This document shows positions 1-6,434 of a stretch of 9,678 nucleotides of DNA, in pieces. A program made the translations under genes and the position numbers. How positions within the stretch are numbered: the first letter of the stretch is position 1; the number at the start of each line of letters is the position of its first letter. The notes under the pieces are model-generated. The model saw only the letters and a list, made by a program, of their open reading frames with translations. It searched no databases and was not told the origin of the DNA. The DNA is from CAMLKC01 sp035493555 (GTDB lineage: Bacteria; Patescibacteriota; Saccharimonadia; Saccharimonadales; Saccharimonadaceae), in NCBI GenBank assembly GCA_035493555.1, contig DATJIC010000010.1:1-9678 (forward strand). The letters run 5' to 3'.

Positions 1-779
1 TCGTAGTACCTGTTTAAAAGGATGCCGTCTGGCATTTCTGCGATACGGGCCACGGCTTTGTGCTCGGTTTTAGCCAGGACACGCCGGCCTTTCATCCAAA
101 ACCGGTATTCAAGCAGCATGTACGGCAGATATTCGACAAGCGTTCGTGTGCGTCCCTTATGGCGGGCGAGCAGCCGTATCATTTGCGAGAAGAATGGCGG
201 CTGGCTACGGCTTAAAAAGTATGTCCGGTTAGCCGTAGGAATAAAGCCGAACTTACGGATCATATAGGCGTAGTTTTTTATCATTCCTTCGATCATGTCC
301 CAGCGGTCATCGGCGGCAAGGCCAAGCATAACAAAGTAGCTGTCCCAGTAAAACTGTTCGCTAAAGCGGCCACCCGGCACAATGTACGCGTTAGGCAGTG
401 CAATCAACGAACCCCTATCGCGGCGGTTTTTCCGTTCCAATACATGCCAGAGCTCGGCAATGTGCTGGCGCGGCGACATAGTAAGGTCTGTGTGGTAGGC
501 CGTTTTAAGGTTGCCAAACTCGTAAAAATGGCGTGAAACAAAATCCCGGAGATCAAACTGCGGGTCGTCTTTAGAGAGCAGGTATTCCTGCTGGATCTGC
601 TTCATGCGGCGGCGCGGAATAAGATCGACAAACGTTTTACCGTCGCCGTAGACGCGGCGCTTTTGGACGTCGTCAAAAAGCTCGCCAAGGGCTTCGTCGG
701 GACTTTTTTGCGTAGGAATAAGCCCCCCGGCGGTGGCAACGATAGTGGACTTGAATTTGTTCTCGCCTGGTATTTTCAT
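1..779 (-). CDS. treF/treA-like: alpha,alpha-trehalase (GH37), N-terminal 259 residues, cut by window edge
   Basis: Trehalases of family GH37 hydrolyse alpha,alpha-trehalose to two glucose molecules. Reading the minus strand from the ATG at 779 gives an open frame of 259 codons that runs off position 1. Residues 135-148 read PGGRFSEQFYWDSY, which is trehalase signature 1 with Phe in place of the usual Tyr at the ninth position. Downstream come SRSQPPFF (190-197) and DGILLNRYY (251-259), both hallmark blocks of the (alpha/alpha)6 barrel. The early KTFVDLIPRR block is also typical. The catalytic Asp/Glu region and signature 2 lie beyond the window. No signal peptide is seen, so the enzyme is probably cytoplasmic. 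No Shine-Dalgarno precedes the ATG; a promoter lies about 25 nt upstream. The frame stays open for some codons upstream of this ATG, so the start is likely but not certain. Family identity is near certain; the exact symbol is not. Confidence 0.95.
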   Translation of the reverse strand, partial: MKIPGENKFKSTIVATAGGLIPTQKSPDEALGELFDDVQKRRVYGDGKTFVDLIPRRRMKQIQQEYLLSKDDPQFDLRDFVSRHFYEFGNLKTAYHTDLTMSPRQHIAELWHVLERKNRRDRGSLIALPNAYIVPGGRFSEQFYWDSYFVMLGLAADDRWDMIEGMIKNYAYMIRKFGFIPTANRTYFLSRSQPPFFSQMIRLLARHKGRTRTLVEYLPYMLLEYRFWMKGRRVLAKTEHKAVARIAEMPDGILLNRYY

Positions 780-803
780 ATGGAATTTTTTGGTTATATA
801 GTA

Positions 804-832
804 AGTATAGTGGTTGTGTTTATAAGGTGCAA
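804..832 (-). promoter_or_regulatory. putative trehalase promoter
   Basis: On the minus strand a TTGCAC -35-like hexamer (832-827) is followed after 17 nt by TATACT (809-804), a 5/6 match to the -10 consensus. Transcription would start near 797, giving a leader of about 18 nt without a Shine-Dalgarno. It lies downstream of the typA terminator, consistent with an independent trehalase transcript. Confidence 0.5.
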
Positions 833-868
833 TGGCGGGCCAAACAATTACAACGTAATAAAATCAAC

Positions 869-901
869 AAAATCTCCACTACGTTTTGCGGTGGAGATTT
901 T
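869..901 (-). terminator. intrinsic terminator after typA
   Basis: An 11-bp perfect stem (869-879 paired with 891-901, core ATCTCCAC/GTGGAGAT) encloses an 11-nt loop. On the minus strand it starts 15 nt after the typA stop and is followed by TTGATTTTATTA. The arms begin and end in A/T runs, so it could work in both directions. Confidence 0.8.
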
Positions 902-915
902 TGCAAGTTAACAAG

Positions 916-2739
916 CTATTGTTTGGCGGCGCGTTTACGCAGGTTCGGGTCGAGCAGACGCTTGCGGAGGCGGAGTGACTTTGGCGTCACCTCAAGCAAT
1001 TCGTCGTCCTCGATAAAGTCGATACACTGCTCAAGCGAAAGCTCCGTGTAAGGTGTCAGTTGTACCGTTCCATCACTACTGCTGCTTCGCATGTTTGTAA
1101 GGTGCTTGGTTTTACAGACGTTGATTTCAAGATCGTCGTGGCGGTTATAGGTGCCGACGATCATACCTGGATACACGGTAGTACCAGGCCCGACAAACAG
1201 TTCACCGCGAGACTCGGCCATTTCAAGCGCGTACGGCGTTGTCACCCCAGGATCGGTGGCAACAAGTGCACCGTTACGGGTTTTTGGCAGTTTAGAACCA
1301 AGTGGTTCGTAGCCATGCGGGAGCGTATTCATAATCACCGTTCCCTTGGTAGCGGTCAAAAGAAGGTTACGCAGACCAATAAGCGCACGGGTCGGGAGGA
1401 TGTATTCGATCCGCGCCGTACCGCTGCTGGTTTGCTCTTGTTTTACCAACATTGCACGACGGGCGCCAAGCTCCTGACTGACTGCACCGACAAACTCAGG
1501 GGCAACTTCAACCAATAGCTCTTCAACAGGCTCTTTCGTGACACCGTCTTCTACAATCGTTACCACTTGCGGACGGCCAACTTCAAACTCAAAGCCTTCA
1601 CGGCGCATGGTCTCAATAAGAACAGAAAGGTGCAGCTCGCCGCGTCCGCTGACGGTAAAGCCAATACCATCGTCCTCAACCCGAAGGCTGACGTTGGTCT
1701 CGAGCTCACGCTTCAAGCGATCGCCAATCTGACGGCTCGTATTAAACTCTCCCTCTTTACCCTTCATTGGGCTGGTGTTAGGACCAAGATACATACTTAG
1801 CGTTGGTGCCTCGATATCAATCACTGGCAGTGCGTCGGGGTGCTCTTTATCAGCGATCGTTTCGCCAATGTGCGCATCGGCAATACCGGTTAGTGCAACA
1901 ATGTCGCCGGCACCAGCTTCGGTGATTTCTTCGCGGTTAAGGCCACGGTAGCCAAACATCCGGTCGATTTTGCTGTTAATAATAGTACCGTCACGCTTGA
2001 TAAGCGCTACAGGAAGATTCTTTTTAACGCTTCCGCGGGTAATACGGCCAATGGCATATTTGCCAAGGAACGAATCGTATTGTAAAGAGGTGACAAGCAG
2101 CTGGAGCGGTTTGTCGAGCTCGACTGTTGGCGCAGGGATATCACTGATGATAGCTTCAAAAATAGGAGTAAGATCGGCGTGTTCCGATGGATTCTCGGGA
2201 ACGCTTGTCCAAGCCTTGCCTTCGCGGCCAATGGCAAAATACACAGGATAATGCAGCTGACTGTCGTCGACGGCAAGTTCCAAGAAGAGGTTGGAGACTT
2301 CGTCTTCCACTTCGGCGATGCGGCGTGACGGCTTGTCGATTTTATTGATAACGACCACTGGTTTAAGTCCCAGCTCGAGTGCCTTAGACAGCACGAACTT
2401 CGTTTGTGGCATCGGACCTTCCTGGGCGTCAACGATCAAAAGAACGCCGTCGGCCATGTTAAGCGTGCGCTCTACCTCGCCACTAAAGTCGGCGTGACCG
2501 GGGGTGTCGATAATATTGATCTTGTAGTCGCCGTGGTAAATGGAGGTTTGCTTGGCAGTAATAGTAATACCGCGCTCGTGCTCCTGGTCGCCGCTGTCCA
2601 TAATGAGACTCTGCCCCATCTCAGCCTGATTGTCACGGAAAGTGTTGCTCTGCTTCAACAGCCCATCAACAAGCGTCGTCTTTCCGTGGTCGACGTGCGC
2701 GATAATGGCGATGTTGCGAATATATTTGTGGTCTATCAT
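916..2739 (-). CDS. typA: translational GTPase TypA/BipA
   Basis: TypA/BipA is a ribosome-binding GTPase of the EF-G family that helps large-subunit assembly and stress or cold adaptation. The 607-aa product has the usual length. The G domain shows G1 AHVDHGKT (14-21), G2 ERGITI (55-60), G3 DTPGH (78-82) and G4 NKID (132-135). The G5 region reads YFAIGREGKAW, not the SA-type motif of E. coli BipA, and may be a lineage variant. A beta-barrel domain (about 205-300), EF-G III/V-like domains (about 305-480) and the TypA-specific C-terminal domain follow. The last carries KHLTNMR (545-551) and the FIEDDELLEVTP block. The ATG at 2739 begins MIDHKYIRNIAIIAHVDHGK, as expected for the family. No clear Shine-Dalgarno is seen apart from a GGGG held in a small hairpin. 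It ends in TAG, followed by a strong terminator. Confidence 0.98.
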   Translation of the reverse strand: MIDHKYIRNIAIIAHVDHGKTTLVDGLLKQSNTFRDNQAEMGQSLIMDSGDQEHERGITITAKQTSIYHGDYKINIIDTPGHADFSGEVERTLNMADGVLLIVDAQEGPMPQTKFVLSKALELGLKPVVVINKIDKPSRRIAEVEDEVSNLFLELAVDDSQLHYPVYFAIGREGKAWTSVPENPSEHADLTPIFEAIISDIPAPTVELDKPLQLLVTSLQYDSFLGKYAIGRITRGSVKKNLPVALIKRDGTIINSKIDRMFGYRGLNREEITEAGAGDIVALTGIADAHIGETIADKEHPDALPVIDIEAPTLSMYLGPNTSPMKGKEGEFNTSRQIGDRLKRELETNVSLRVEDDGIGFTVSGRGELHLSVLIETMRREGFEFEVGRPQVVTIVEDGVTKEPVEELLVEVAPEFVGAVSQELGARRAMLVKQEQTSSGTARIEYILPTRALIGLRNLLLTATKGTVIMNTLPHGYEPLGSKLPKTRNGALVATDPGVTTPYALEMAESRGELFVGPGTTVYPGMIVGTYNRHDDLEINVCKTKHLTNMRSSSSDGTVQLTPYTELSLEQCIDFIEDDELLEVTPKSLRLRKRLLDPNLRKRAAKQ

Positions 2740-2749
2740 AAAAATAATG

Positions 2750-2760
2750 CCCCTGCGGGG
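2750..2760 (-). promoter_or_regulatory. small GC hairpin in typA leader
   Basis: The transcript strand carries CCCC-GCA-GGGG, then CATTATTTTT and the typA ATG. The GGGG arm sits 10 nt before the start and is the only purine-rich candidate for ribosome binding, so the 4-bp stem could mask it. The short stem makes any function uncertain. Confidence 0.3.
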
Positions 2761-2775
2761 ACAATCCTTTCTATT

Positions 2776-2781
2776 ATTGTA
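2776..2781 (-). promoter_or_regulatory. putative typA -10 element
   Basis: TACAAT on the minus strand (5/6 of the -10 consensus) lies 37 nt before the typA ATG in the 69-nt gap after the marR stop. The matching -35 position (about 2799-2804, TTTTAA) is poor, so this is a tentative promoter. No terminator is seen between marR and typA, so read-through from marR is also possible. Confidence 0.4.
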
Positions 2782-2808
2782 ACACAGATTGGGGAAAATT
2801 AAAAGCGC

Positions 2809-3240
2809 TTATGCCTCGGGCGGCTGCAAAATAACCCCGAGCATGGCTTTCAGATCAGCCCGCTGGACATCGGTAAGGCGGCTGATTTCGGGGAGCTCGT
2901 AGTGGGCGATCTCTTCTAGTAGTACACTACGCAGGCTTTCACCCTCTGGCGTAAGACTAATCATTTTTACGCGGCGGTCTTTGGGGTTTTCTTCGCGTTT
3001 TATATATCCTTGAGTAAGCAAACGGTCGACGATTCCGGTAACGTTAGAGGCGTCACAAAGCAGCATGCATGACAGCGTGTTCATAGGGACACTCTCGCCT
3101 GGGTTCAAGATACCAAGGCTATGCAGCTGAACAACTGTCAGGTCGTATTTTTCGGCCAGTTTCATCAGCCCGTGCTTGGAGCGAAAGGCAACTTGAAGAA
3201 GCATCCAGTACAAATTGTCGCGCAGAGGATCTTCGTTCAT
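2809..3240 (-). CDS. MarR-family transcriptional regulator
   Basis: MarR proteins are dimeric winged-helix repressors, often of a neighbouring exporter gene, released by small ligands or oxidation. The 143-aa product has helical ends for dimerisation (about 5-32 and 98-140) and a central winged helix. The recognition-helix region starts at DASNVTGIVDRL (63-74), and the wing contains the classic DRR (88-90) followed by LTPEG. Cys58 and Cys62 flank the start of the recognition region, which leaves room for redox sensing (inference only). I chose the ATG at 3240 over a TTG at 3258 because a good -10 box ends only 6 nt upstream of it, which predicts a leaderless mRNA. The gene is divergent from a DHA2 exporter and is probably its repressor as well as its own. 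Confidence 0.92.
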   Translation of the reverse strand: MNEDPLRDNLYWMLLQVAFRSKHGLMKLAEKYDLTVVQLHSLGILNPGESVPMNTLSCMLLCDASNVTGIVDRLLTQGYIKREENPKDRRVKMISLTPEGESLRSVLLEEIAHYELPEISRLTDVQRADLKAMLGVILQPPEA

Positions 3241-3246
3241 AGGGGT

Positions 3247-3275
3247 ATTGTAGCGCAATTTACATTTTTTTGCAA
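3247..3275 (-). promoter_or_regulatory. marR promoter, predicted leaderless transcript
   Basis: Minus strand: -35 TTGCAA (3275-3270), exactly 17 nt spacer, -10 TACAAT (3252-3247). The start codon A is at 3240, seven bases past the -10 box, which is where transcription would normally begin. There is no Shine-Dalgarno. Confidence 0.65.
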
Positions 3276-3277
3276 AT

Positions 3278-3328
3278 TACTTGACTACTTCAACTATATG
3301 GATATATGATAGTTCACGTGTTCAAGTA
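3278..3328. promoter_or_regulatory. probable MarR operator: concentric dyad in the marR/exporter spacer
   Basis: Two pairs of inverted arms share one centre at 3303: TACTTGA (3278-3284) with TCAAGTA (3322-3328), and AACTAT (3292-3297) with ATAGTT (3309-3314). By direct pairing, 16 of 25 half-site positions are complementary. A shorter TTGA-N5-TCAA element (3281-3293) overlaps the exporter -35 box. TTGA/TCAA-type half sites are known for MarR proteins such as MexR. The dyad covers the exporter -35, the -10 and the predicted start point, and lies 2 nt from the marR -35. Confidence 0.6.
3281..3310 (+). promoter_or_regulatory. promoter of the DHA2 exporter
   Basis: TTGACT (3281-3286, 5/6), 18-nt spacer, TATGAT (3305-3310, 5/6). 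The start point would be near 3317, leaving a leader of about 30 nt with the Shine-Dalgarno GAAAGGA (3335-3341). Confidence 0.7.
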
Positions 3329-3346
3329 TTTAACGAAAGGACTTTA

Positions 3347-4774
3347 ATGACACAACGATCACGTGTAATTATACTTGCCCTGCTTGCCCTAGCGCAGTTT
3401 ATGGTCGTCCTCGACACGTCTGTCGCAAACGTTGCCCTTCCGGCAATCCAAAAGGCACTCGGGTTTGACGCTTCTGCCCTGCAGTGGGTGATTACGGCGT
3501 ATGCCCTTACTTTTGGCGGCACGCTGCTGCTTGGTGGCCGAGCAGCCGACCTGTTCGGGCGCAGACGGGTACTTCTGGCCGGCATTATCGGCTTTACTAT
3601 TACGTCGCTCTTTATTGGGTTGGCGCAAACAGCAACGGAGATGATTGTCCTGCGGGCAATCCAGGGCATGACCGCGGCATTTATGTCGCCAAGTGCGCTC
3701 TCTATCGTGCTCACCACCTTCCGCGAAGGTAAGGCACGTAATATGGCGCTTGGCGTATGGACGGCAGTGGCCGCCGGTGGGGCCGCCGCAGGCCTTGTAG
3801 TAGGCGGTCTTCTTACCGAATACCTTAACTGGCGTTGGAACTTCTTTATTAATGTTCCGGTTGGGCTTATAGCCGCACTAGGTATCTTAAAGTTTGTACC
3901 AGCCCACAGCTCAACAGCTACCCACCGCCACCTCGACCTCCGGGGCGCAGCACTGGTTACCTCGGGGCTTATGACACTTGTCTACGGGCTTACCGAGGCG
4001 TCTGGCTGGGGCTGGCTCAGCGGCGAAACGATTGGATTCCTTGCAACGAGTGTCGTTTTACTTAGTGCGTTTATTTGGAACGAATCCCGTGCTCCGCACC
4101 CACTTATGCCGCTCTCTATATTTAAGATCCGTAACGTTGCGGGCGCAAACGCCATGATGACACCGATAATGGCGAGTATGCTTGGAATGTTCTTCCTGCT
4201 TTCGCTCTACATTCAGGTTGTCATGAAGTACGCCCCCGTTCAGGCTGGAATTGCTTTCCTCCCCTTTCCGGTTACCTTGGCGCTTGTCTCAAACAGTATC
4301 CCGCGGCTTATCCCAAAGTACGGTTTTAAACCGTTCCTGATGATGGGACCGCTGTTCCTGGCTGCCGGCCTTGTCTGGCTCAGCCAGCTAACGCTAACAA
4401 GCAACTACACAGTGGGTATTCTCCCGGCGATTGTTCTTATGGCCATTGGCATGGGAATGAGCTTTATTTCTATTAACATCGCCGCCACCTCCGGCGTCCC
4501 TGCGAACGAAGCCGGACTTGCCTCGGGAATGGTGAACACCTCACAGCAGATGGGCGGAGCACTCGGTCTTGCTATTCTGTCGGGTGTCGCTACCTCGGTC
4601 GCCCAAGGCTCCATGCAAATGGGACCCGTTGCGGCACTCCTCGAAGGTGACAAAAGAGCCTTCCTGGCAGCAAGTATTTTTGCCGTGATTGCTTTTCTGA
4701 TAGCCGCCTTTGTTATTAGAGGCCAAAAGCAGACTGGCCAAAAATTAGAGACGAGTACGATCACTTCACATTAA
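3347..4774 (+). CDS. DHA2-family (EmrB/QacA) MFS multidrug exporter
   Basis: This is a proton-coupled drug exporter of the 14-TM DHA2 family in the cytoplasmic membrane. The 475-aa product shows motif D1 LDTSVANVALPAI (22-34), motif A GGRAADLFGRRR (63-74), motif B with RAIQG (103-107) and the DHA2 block NWRWNFFINVPVG (161-173). The antiporter motif C is present as GGAAAGLVVGG (144-154), but Leu150 stands where the classical motif has Pro; I believe other DHA2 exporters share this, so it need not mean loss of function. The ATG at 3347 is 5 nt after GAAAGGA; a TTG at 3281 is in frame but is itself the -35 box. The leader, strong Shine-Dalgarno and divergent MarR gene point to inducible expression. 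Substrates cannot be read from the sequence. A terminator follows 24 nt after the TAA stop. Confidence 0.96.
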   Translation: MTQRSRVIILALLALAQFMVVLDTSVANVALPAIQKALGFDASALQWVITAYALTFGGTLLLGGRAADLFGRRRVLLAGIIGFTITSLFIGLAQTATEMIVLRAIQGMTAAFMSPSALSIVLTTFREGKARNMALGVWTAVAAGGAAAGLVVGGLLTEYLNWRWNFFINVPVGLIAALGILKFVPAHSSTATHRHLDLRGAALVTSGLMTLVYGLTEASGWGWLSGETIGFLATSVVLLSAFIWNESRAPHPLMPLSIFKIRNVAGANAMMTPIMASMLGMFFLLSLYIQVVMKYAPVQAGIAFLPFPVTLALVSNSIPRLIPKYGFKPFLMMGPLFLAAGLVWLSQLTLTSNYTVGILPAIVLMAIGMGMSFISINIAATSGVPANEAGLASGMVNTSQQMGGALGLAILSGVATSVAQGSMQMGPVAALLEGDKRAFLAASIFAVIAFLIAAFVIRGQKQTGQKLETSTITSH

Positions 4775-4798
4775 AATTAAATATACTTTTATATCAAC

Positions 4799-4829
4799 AA
4801 AAACCGGCCATACTCCTGGCCGGTTTTTT
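4799..4829 (+). terminator. intrinsic terminator after the exporter gene
   Basis: The 7-bp stem CCGGCCA/TGGCCGG (4804-4810 with 4817-4823), 6-nt loop TACTCC, is preceded by AAAAA and followed by TTTTTT, so the stem extends to 12 bp. It can act in both directions and would also stop the minus-strand gene that ends at 4915. It is the last native-looking element before the high-G+C block. Confidence 0.95.
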
Positions 4830-4914
4830 ACATACAGTGTCGCCGGCATCTGCCAGCCTGCGCATTGCTGCAGCAGACTGACAGACACCTTGGGGATGGC
4901 GACCCGTCATGGCG

Positions 4915-5262
4915 TTATGACTTGTAGTACGTCTGGTTCCACTCGGCGAAACGTCCACCGGTCCGGCGCTGCCTCGACTTGTCGAAGAAGCTCCGGCCCT
5001 CGTTGACCTTGCCGGCCATGCCGTACGCGAGCGCCTTGGCGCCCCAGTACTCGGAGACCGTGGTCTCGCCACGCTCCCCGCAGTACTTGCTGAACGCCTC
5101 CATTTCCTTGTCCCAGACCATGAGCTGGAGGATGATGTCCCCAGCATCCCTGGCGGCGAACGTCATGCGCTTCGAGCGCATGAACAGCTCCATGAGACCG
5201 TTGATGAACTTGTCCATCCTCCTCTGAAACTCGGCGGGATCTTGATTGACATGAAAGCTCAT
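4915..5262 (-). CDS. hypothetical 115-aa, mostly helical protein
   Basis: I do not recognise this family. The 115-aa product is charged and probably mostly helical, with no signal peptide or membrane segment, so likely cytoplasmic. The first half (about 9-62) is amphipathic helix in character, with a single Cys at 61. The C-terminus is basic and aromatic (FFDKSRQRR near 92-100, ending QTYYKS). The ATG at 5262 is chosen because GAGGGAG lies 8 nt upstream (5277-5271); a longer frame to 5322 would run into the leader. Its promoter shares a -35 with that of the divergent two-gene operon, so the three genes are probably co-controlled. High third-position G+C supports real coding. It could be a regulator or an accessory factor of the divergent pair, but nothing in the sequence proves this. 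Confidence 0.75.
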   Translation of the reverse strand: MSFHVNQDPAEFQRRMDKFINGLMELFMRSKRMTFAARDAGDIILQLMVWDKEMEAFSKYCGERGETTVSEYWGAKALAYGMAGKVNEGRSFFDKSRQRRTGGRFAEWNQTYYKS

Positions 5263-5303
5263 ACTGCACACTCCCTCGTGGCAGACGAGGCCATCCCCGC
5301 TAC

Positions 5304-5332
5304 ATTTTACGGCATCCCCCACTTACTTGCAA
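5304..5332 (-). promoter_or_regulatory. promoter of the 115-aa gene, sharing a -35 with the opposite strand
   Basis: Minus strand: TTGCAA (5332-5327), 17-nt spacer, TAAAAT (5309-5304, 5/6 of the -10 consensus). The start point falls near 5297, leaving a leader of about 35 nt with GAGGGAG before the ATG. Confidence 0.55.
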
Positions 5333-5355
5333 TATACACATATCTAGTATATAAT
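5327..5355 (+). promoter_or_regulatory. promoter of the two-gene operon, sharing a -35 with the opposite strand
   Basis: Plus strand: TTGCAA (5327-5332), 17-nt spacer, perfect TATAAT (5350-5355). The start point is near 5362, giving a leader of about 50 nt. Because TTGCAA is its own reverse complement, the same six bases serve the divergent promoter. Confidence 0.7.
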
Positions 5356-5412
5356 TTGCTGGTCCGAATATGTAGAAACGTTCGGGCGTCGTCCGACTAA
5401 GGAGCGTGATCC

Positions 5413-5919
5413 ATGGGACTTTTCAGTAAGCCGGAAGGCTCTGGGAACCCCAAGAGGAAGAAGGCCAAAAGGCCGAGCAGCAAGTCGCTGTTCGACTGGA
5501 CGGTCGTCGCTCGGGTTCAGGCCATGGTCACCGCAGCCAGCGGTGTTGCCAGAATGCCCAAGTCCGAGCCCGGCAGCAAGGCGGGCAGCGGCTACGCGCA
5601 GGGGCTGCTCAACGCAACCCCGAAGAAGCCCCAGCTCAAGGTGCTGGCCATCAAGCGGGGTGAGGATGACACCACCGTCACCGTGGGCATCGCTACGCCC
5701 AATGGTGACGTGGTCAACAGCTTCACCACCAAGGGCGTGCTCACACAGCACAACGCCCTCGCTACCGGCAACAGCATCGCGAGCTTGCTCAAGGATCCTG
5801 CGGCGGCCGGCACCTGCGGCCAGAAGCTCCTGGAGCTGACTCGCGCGCCGGAAGGTACGCAGATGGCCTTCACACTGGGATCCAACAAGCGGCTCATGAT
5901 CGAGTCGGGAGAGGGGTGA
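5413..5919 (+). CDS. hypothetical 168-aa protein with basic N-terminal tail
   Basis: The family is not recognised. Residues 1-25 form a Lys/Arg/Ser-rich tail (KRKKAKR at 14-20) that might bind nucleic acid, acidic lipid or a partner. A short hydrophobic, helical stretch follows (about 26-46, with Trp29), then a Gly/Ser/Lys linker (49-73). The rest (about 74-165) is a compact alpha/beta-looking domain with strands near 75-82, 86-93 and 150-164 and one Cys at 135. No clear signal peptide or TM segment is seen. AAGGAG (5399-5404) sits 8 nt before the ATG, an ideal ribosome binding site. The next gene starts 4 nt after the TGA stop, so the two are almost certainly co-translated and may form a membrane-linked pair. 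A long antisense frame here is a by-product of high G+C. Confidence 0.8.
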   Translation: MGLFSKPEGSGNPKRKKAKRPSSKSLFDWTVVARVQAMVTAASGVARMPKSEPGSKAGSGYAQGLLNATPKKPQLKVLAIKRGEDDTTVTVGIATPNGDVVNSFTTKGVLTQHNALATGNSIASLLKDPAAAGTCGQKLLELTRAPEGTQMAFTLGSNKRLMIESGEG

Positions 5920-5923
5920 TGGC

Positions 5924-6361
5924 ATGTCCTCCGCCCTGTCGCTCAAACTGATCGTGGACTTCGCGATCATCCTGTTCCTCCTCCGACCCGTCGTGGGTCT
6001 GGTGGTCGACGCGTTCAAGGTGATGCTGCGGATGGCCCTCGCGGGCCTCGTCCTCAACGTCATCCCCCTGGACTTCATCGACGACTGGAGCAAGGCGGGA
6101 GCAGGCTGGGCGCATGTCACGGCGCAGTACGTGCCGGTCATCGCCCTGATCGCGCTCGTCGCGCTCAGCACGGCCAACCTGATTTTTCTCAACGGCACGA
6201 CCGCCGAGGGGATCATCAGGCTGGTGTTCTACATCGTCGGTGGAGTGTTCACGGTCGGGTCCACGCAGTGGCTCGCCTGGGAACAGTCCATCGGCTCGGT
6301 GGCGAGTGGTCTCGTGGGCATCGCGACCCACACCCTCGGCATCTTCGGCGTCGTCGTCTGA
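5924..6361 (+). CDS. hypothetical 145-aa small integral membrane protein
   Basis: No family is recognised. Hydrophobic stretches at about 8-29, 34-48, 69-90 and 97-115, plus a Gly-rich hydrophobic tail (124-145), suggest three to four membrane segments. A short acidic loop with DFIDDW (50-55) lies between the second and third. There is no signal peptide, and the few charged residues are concentrated in loops. GAGGGG (5911-5916), inside the last codons of the upstream gene, serves as the Shine-Dalgarno 7 nt before the ATG, so translation is probably coupled to the 168-aa protein. Size and topology would fit a holin-like or small channel protein, or a membrane anchor for its partner, but no diagnostic motif supports either. 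A large hairpin follows 13 nt after the TGA stop. Confidence 0.8.
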   Translation: MSSALSLKLIVDFAIILFLLRPVVGLVVDAFKVMLRMALAGLVLNVIPLDFIDDWSKAGAGWAHVTAQYVPVIALIALVALSTANLIFLNGTTAEGIIRLVFYIVGGVFTVGSTQWLAWEQSIGSVASGLVGIATHTLGIFGVVV

Positions 6362-6374
6362 CGACTTCGCCACA

Positions 6375-6422
6375 CCTCCCGTCCGCCGTGAGCCCCAACC
6401 AGGGGTTCCGGCGGGCGGGAGG
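6375..6422 (+). terminator. large GC-rich hairpin at the end of the high-G+C operon
   Basis: A 13-bp outer stem (6375-6387 with 6410-6422, one G-T wobble) encloses an inner stem CCCC/GGGG (6393-6396 with 6402-6405). The T-run comes only 12 nt later, so this resembles the T-less or delayed-T hairpin terminators common in actinobacteria. It ends the two-gene operon that stops at 6361. Confidence 0.7.
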
Positions 6423-6434
6423 AGCAGCACCCCC

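Noticed and set aside
1060..1518. 152-codon plus-strand frame inside typA
   Set aside because: It is antisense to a strongly conserved GTPase and has no coding features of its own.
2803..2810. AAGCGCTT palindrome overlapping the marR stop
   Set aside because: With no loop it cannot form a normal terminator hairpin, and there is no tied T-run close enough to its 3' side to make a convincing terminator.
3241..3258. Upstream TTG start for the MarR gene
   Set aside because: The six extra codons fall on the -10 box and no ribosome site precedes them; the ATG at 3240 fits the promoter better.
3315..3320. CACGTG palindrome in the marR/exporter spacer
   Set aside because: A 6-bp palindrome is expected by chance, and it is off-centre from the main dyad, so I do not call it a separate site.
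3281..3346. Upstream TTG start for the DHA2 exporter
   Set aside because: The TTG is part of the -35 box, and the extra 22 residues cover the promoter. The ATG at 3347 has a strong Shine-Dalgarno and gives the usual N-terminus.
5263..5322. Longer N-terminus for the 115-aa protein
   Set aside because: It would start upstream of the predicted transcript start and cover the Shine-Dalgarno that serves the ATG at 5262.
5344..6216. 290-codon open frame on the minus strand
   Set aside because: It is antisense to the two plus-strand genes, has a low-complexity Arg/Ala/Leu composition typical of antisense frames in high-G+C DNA, and has no ribosome site or promoter. The plus-strand genes have both.
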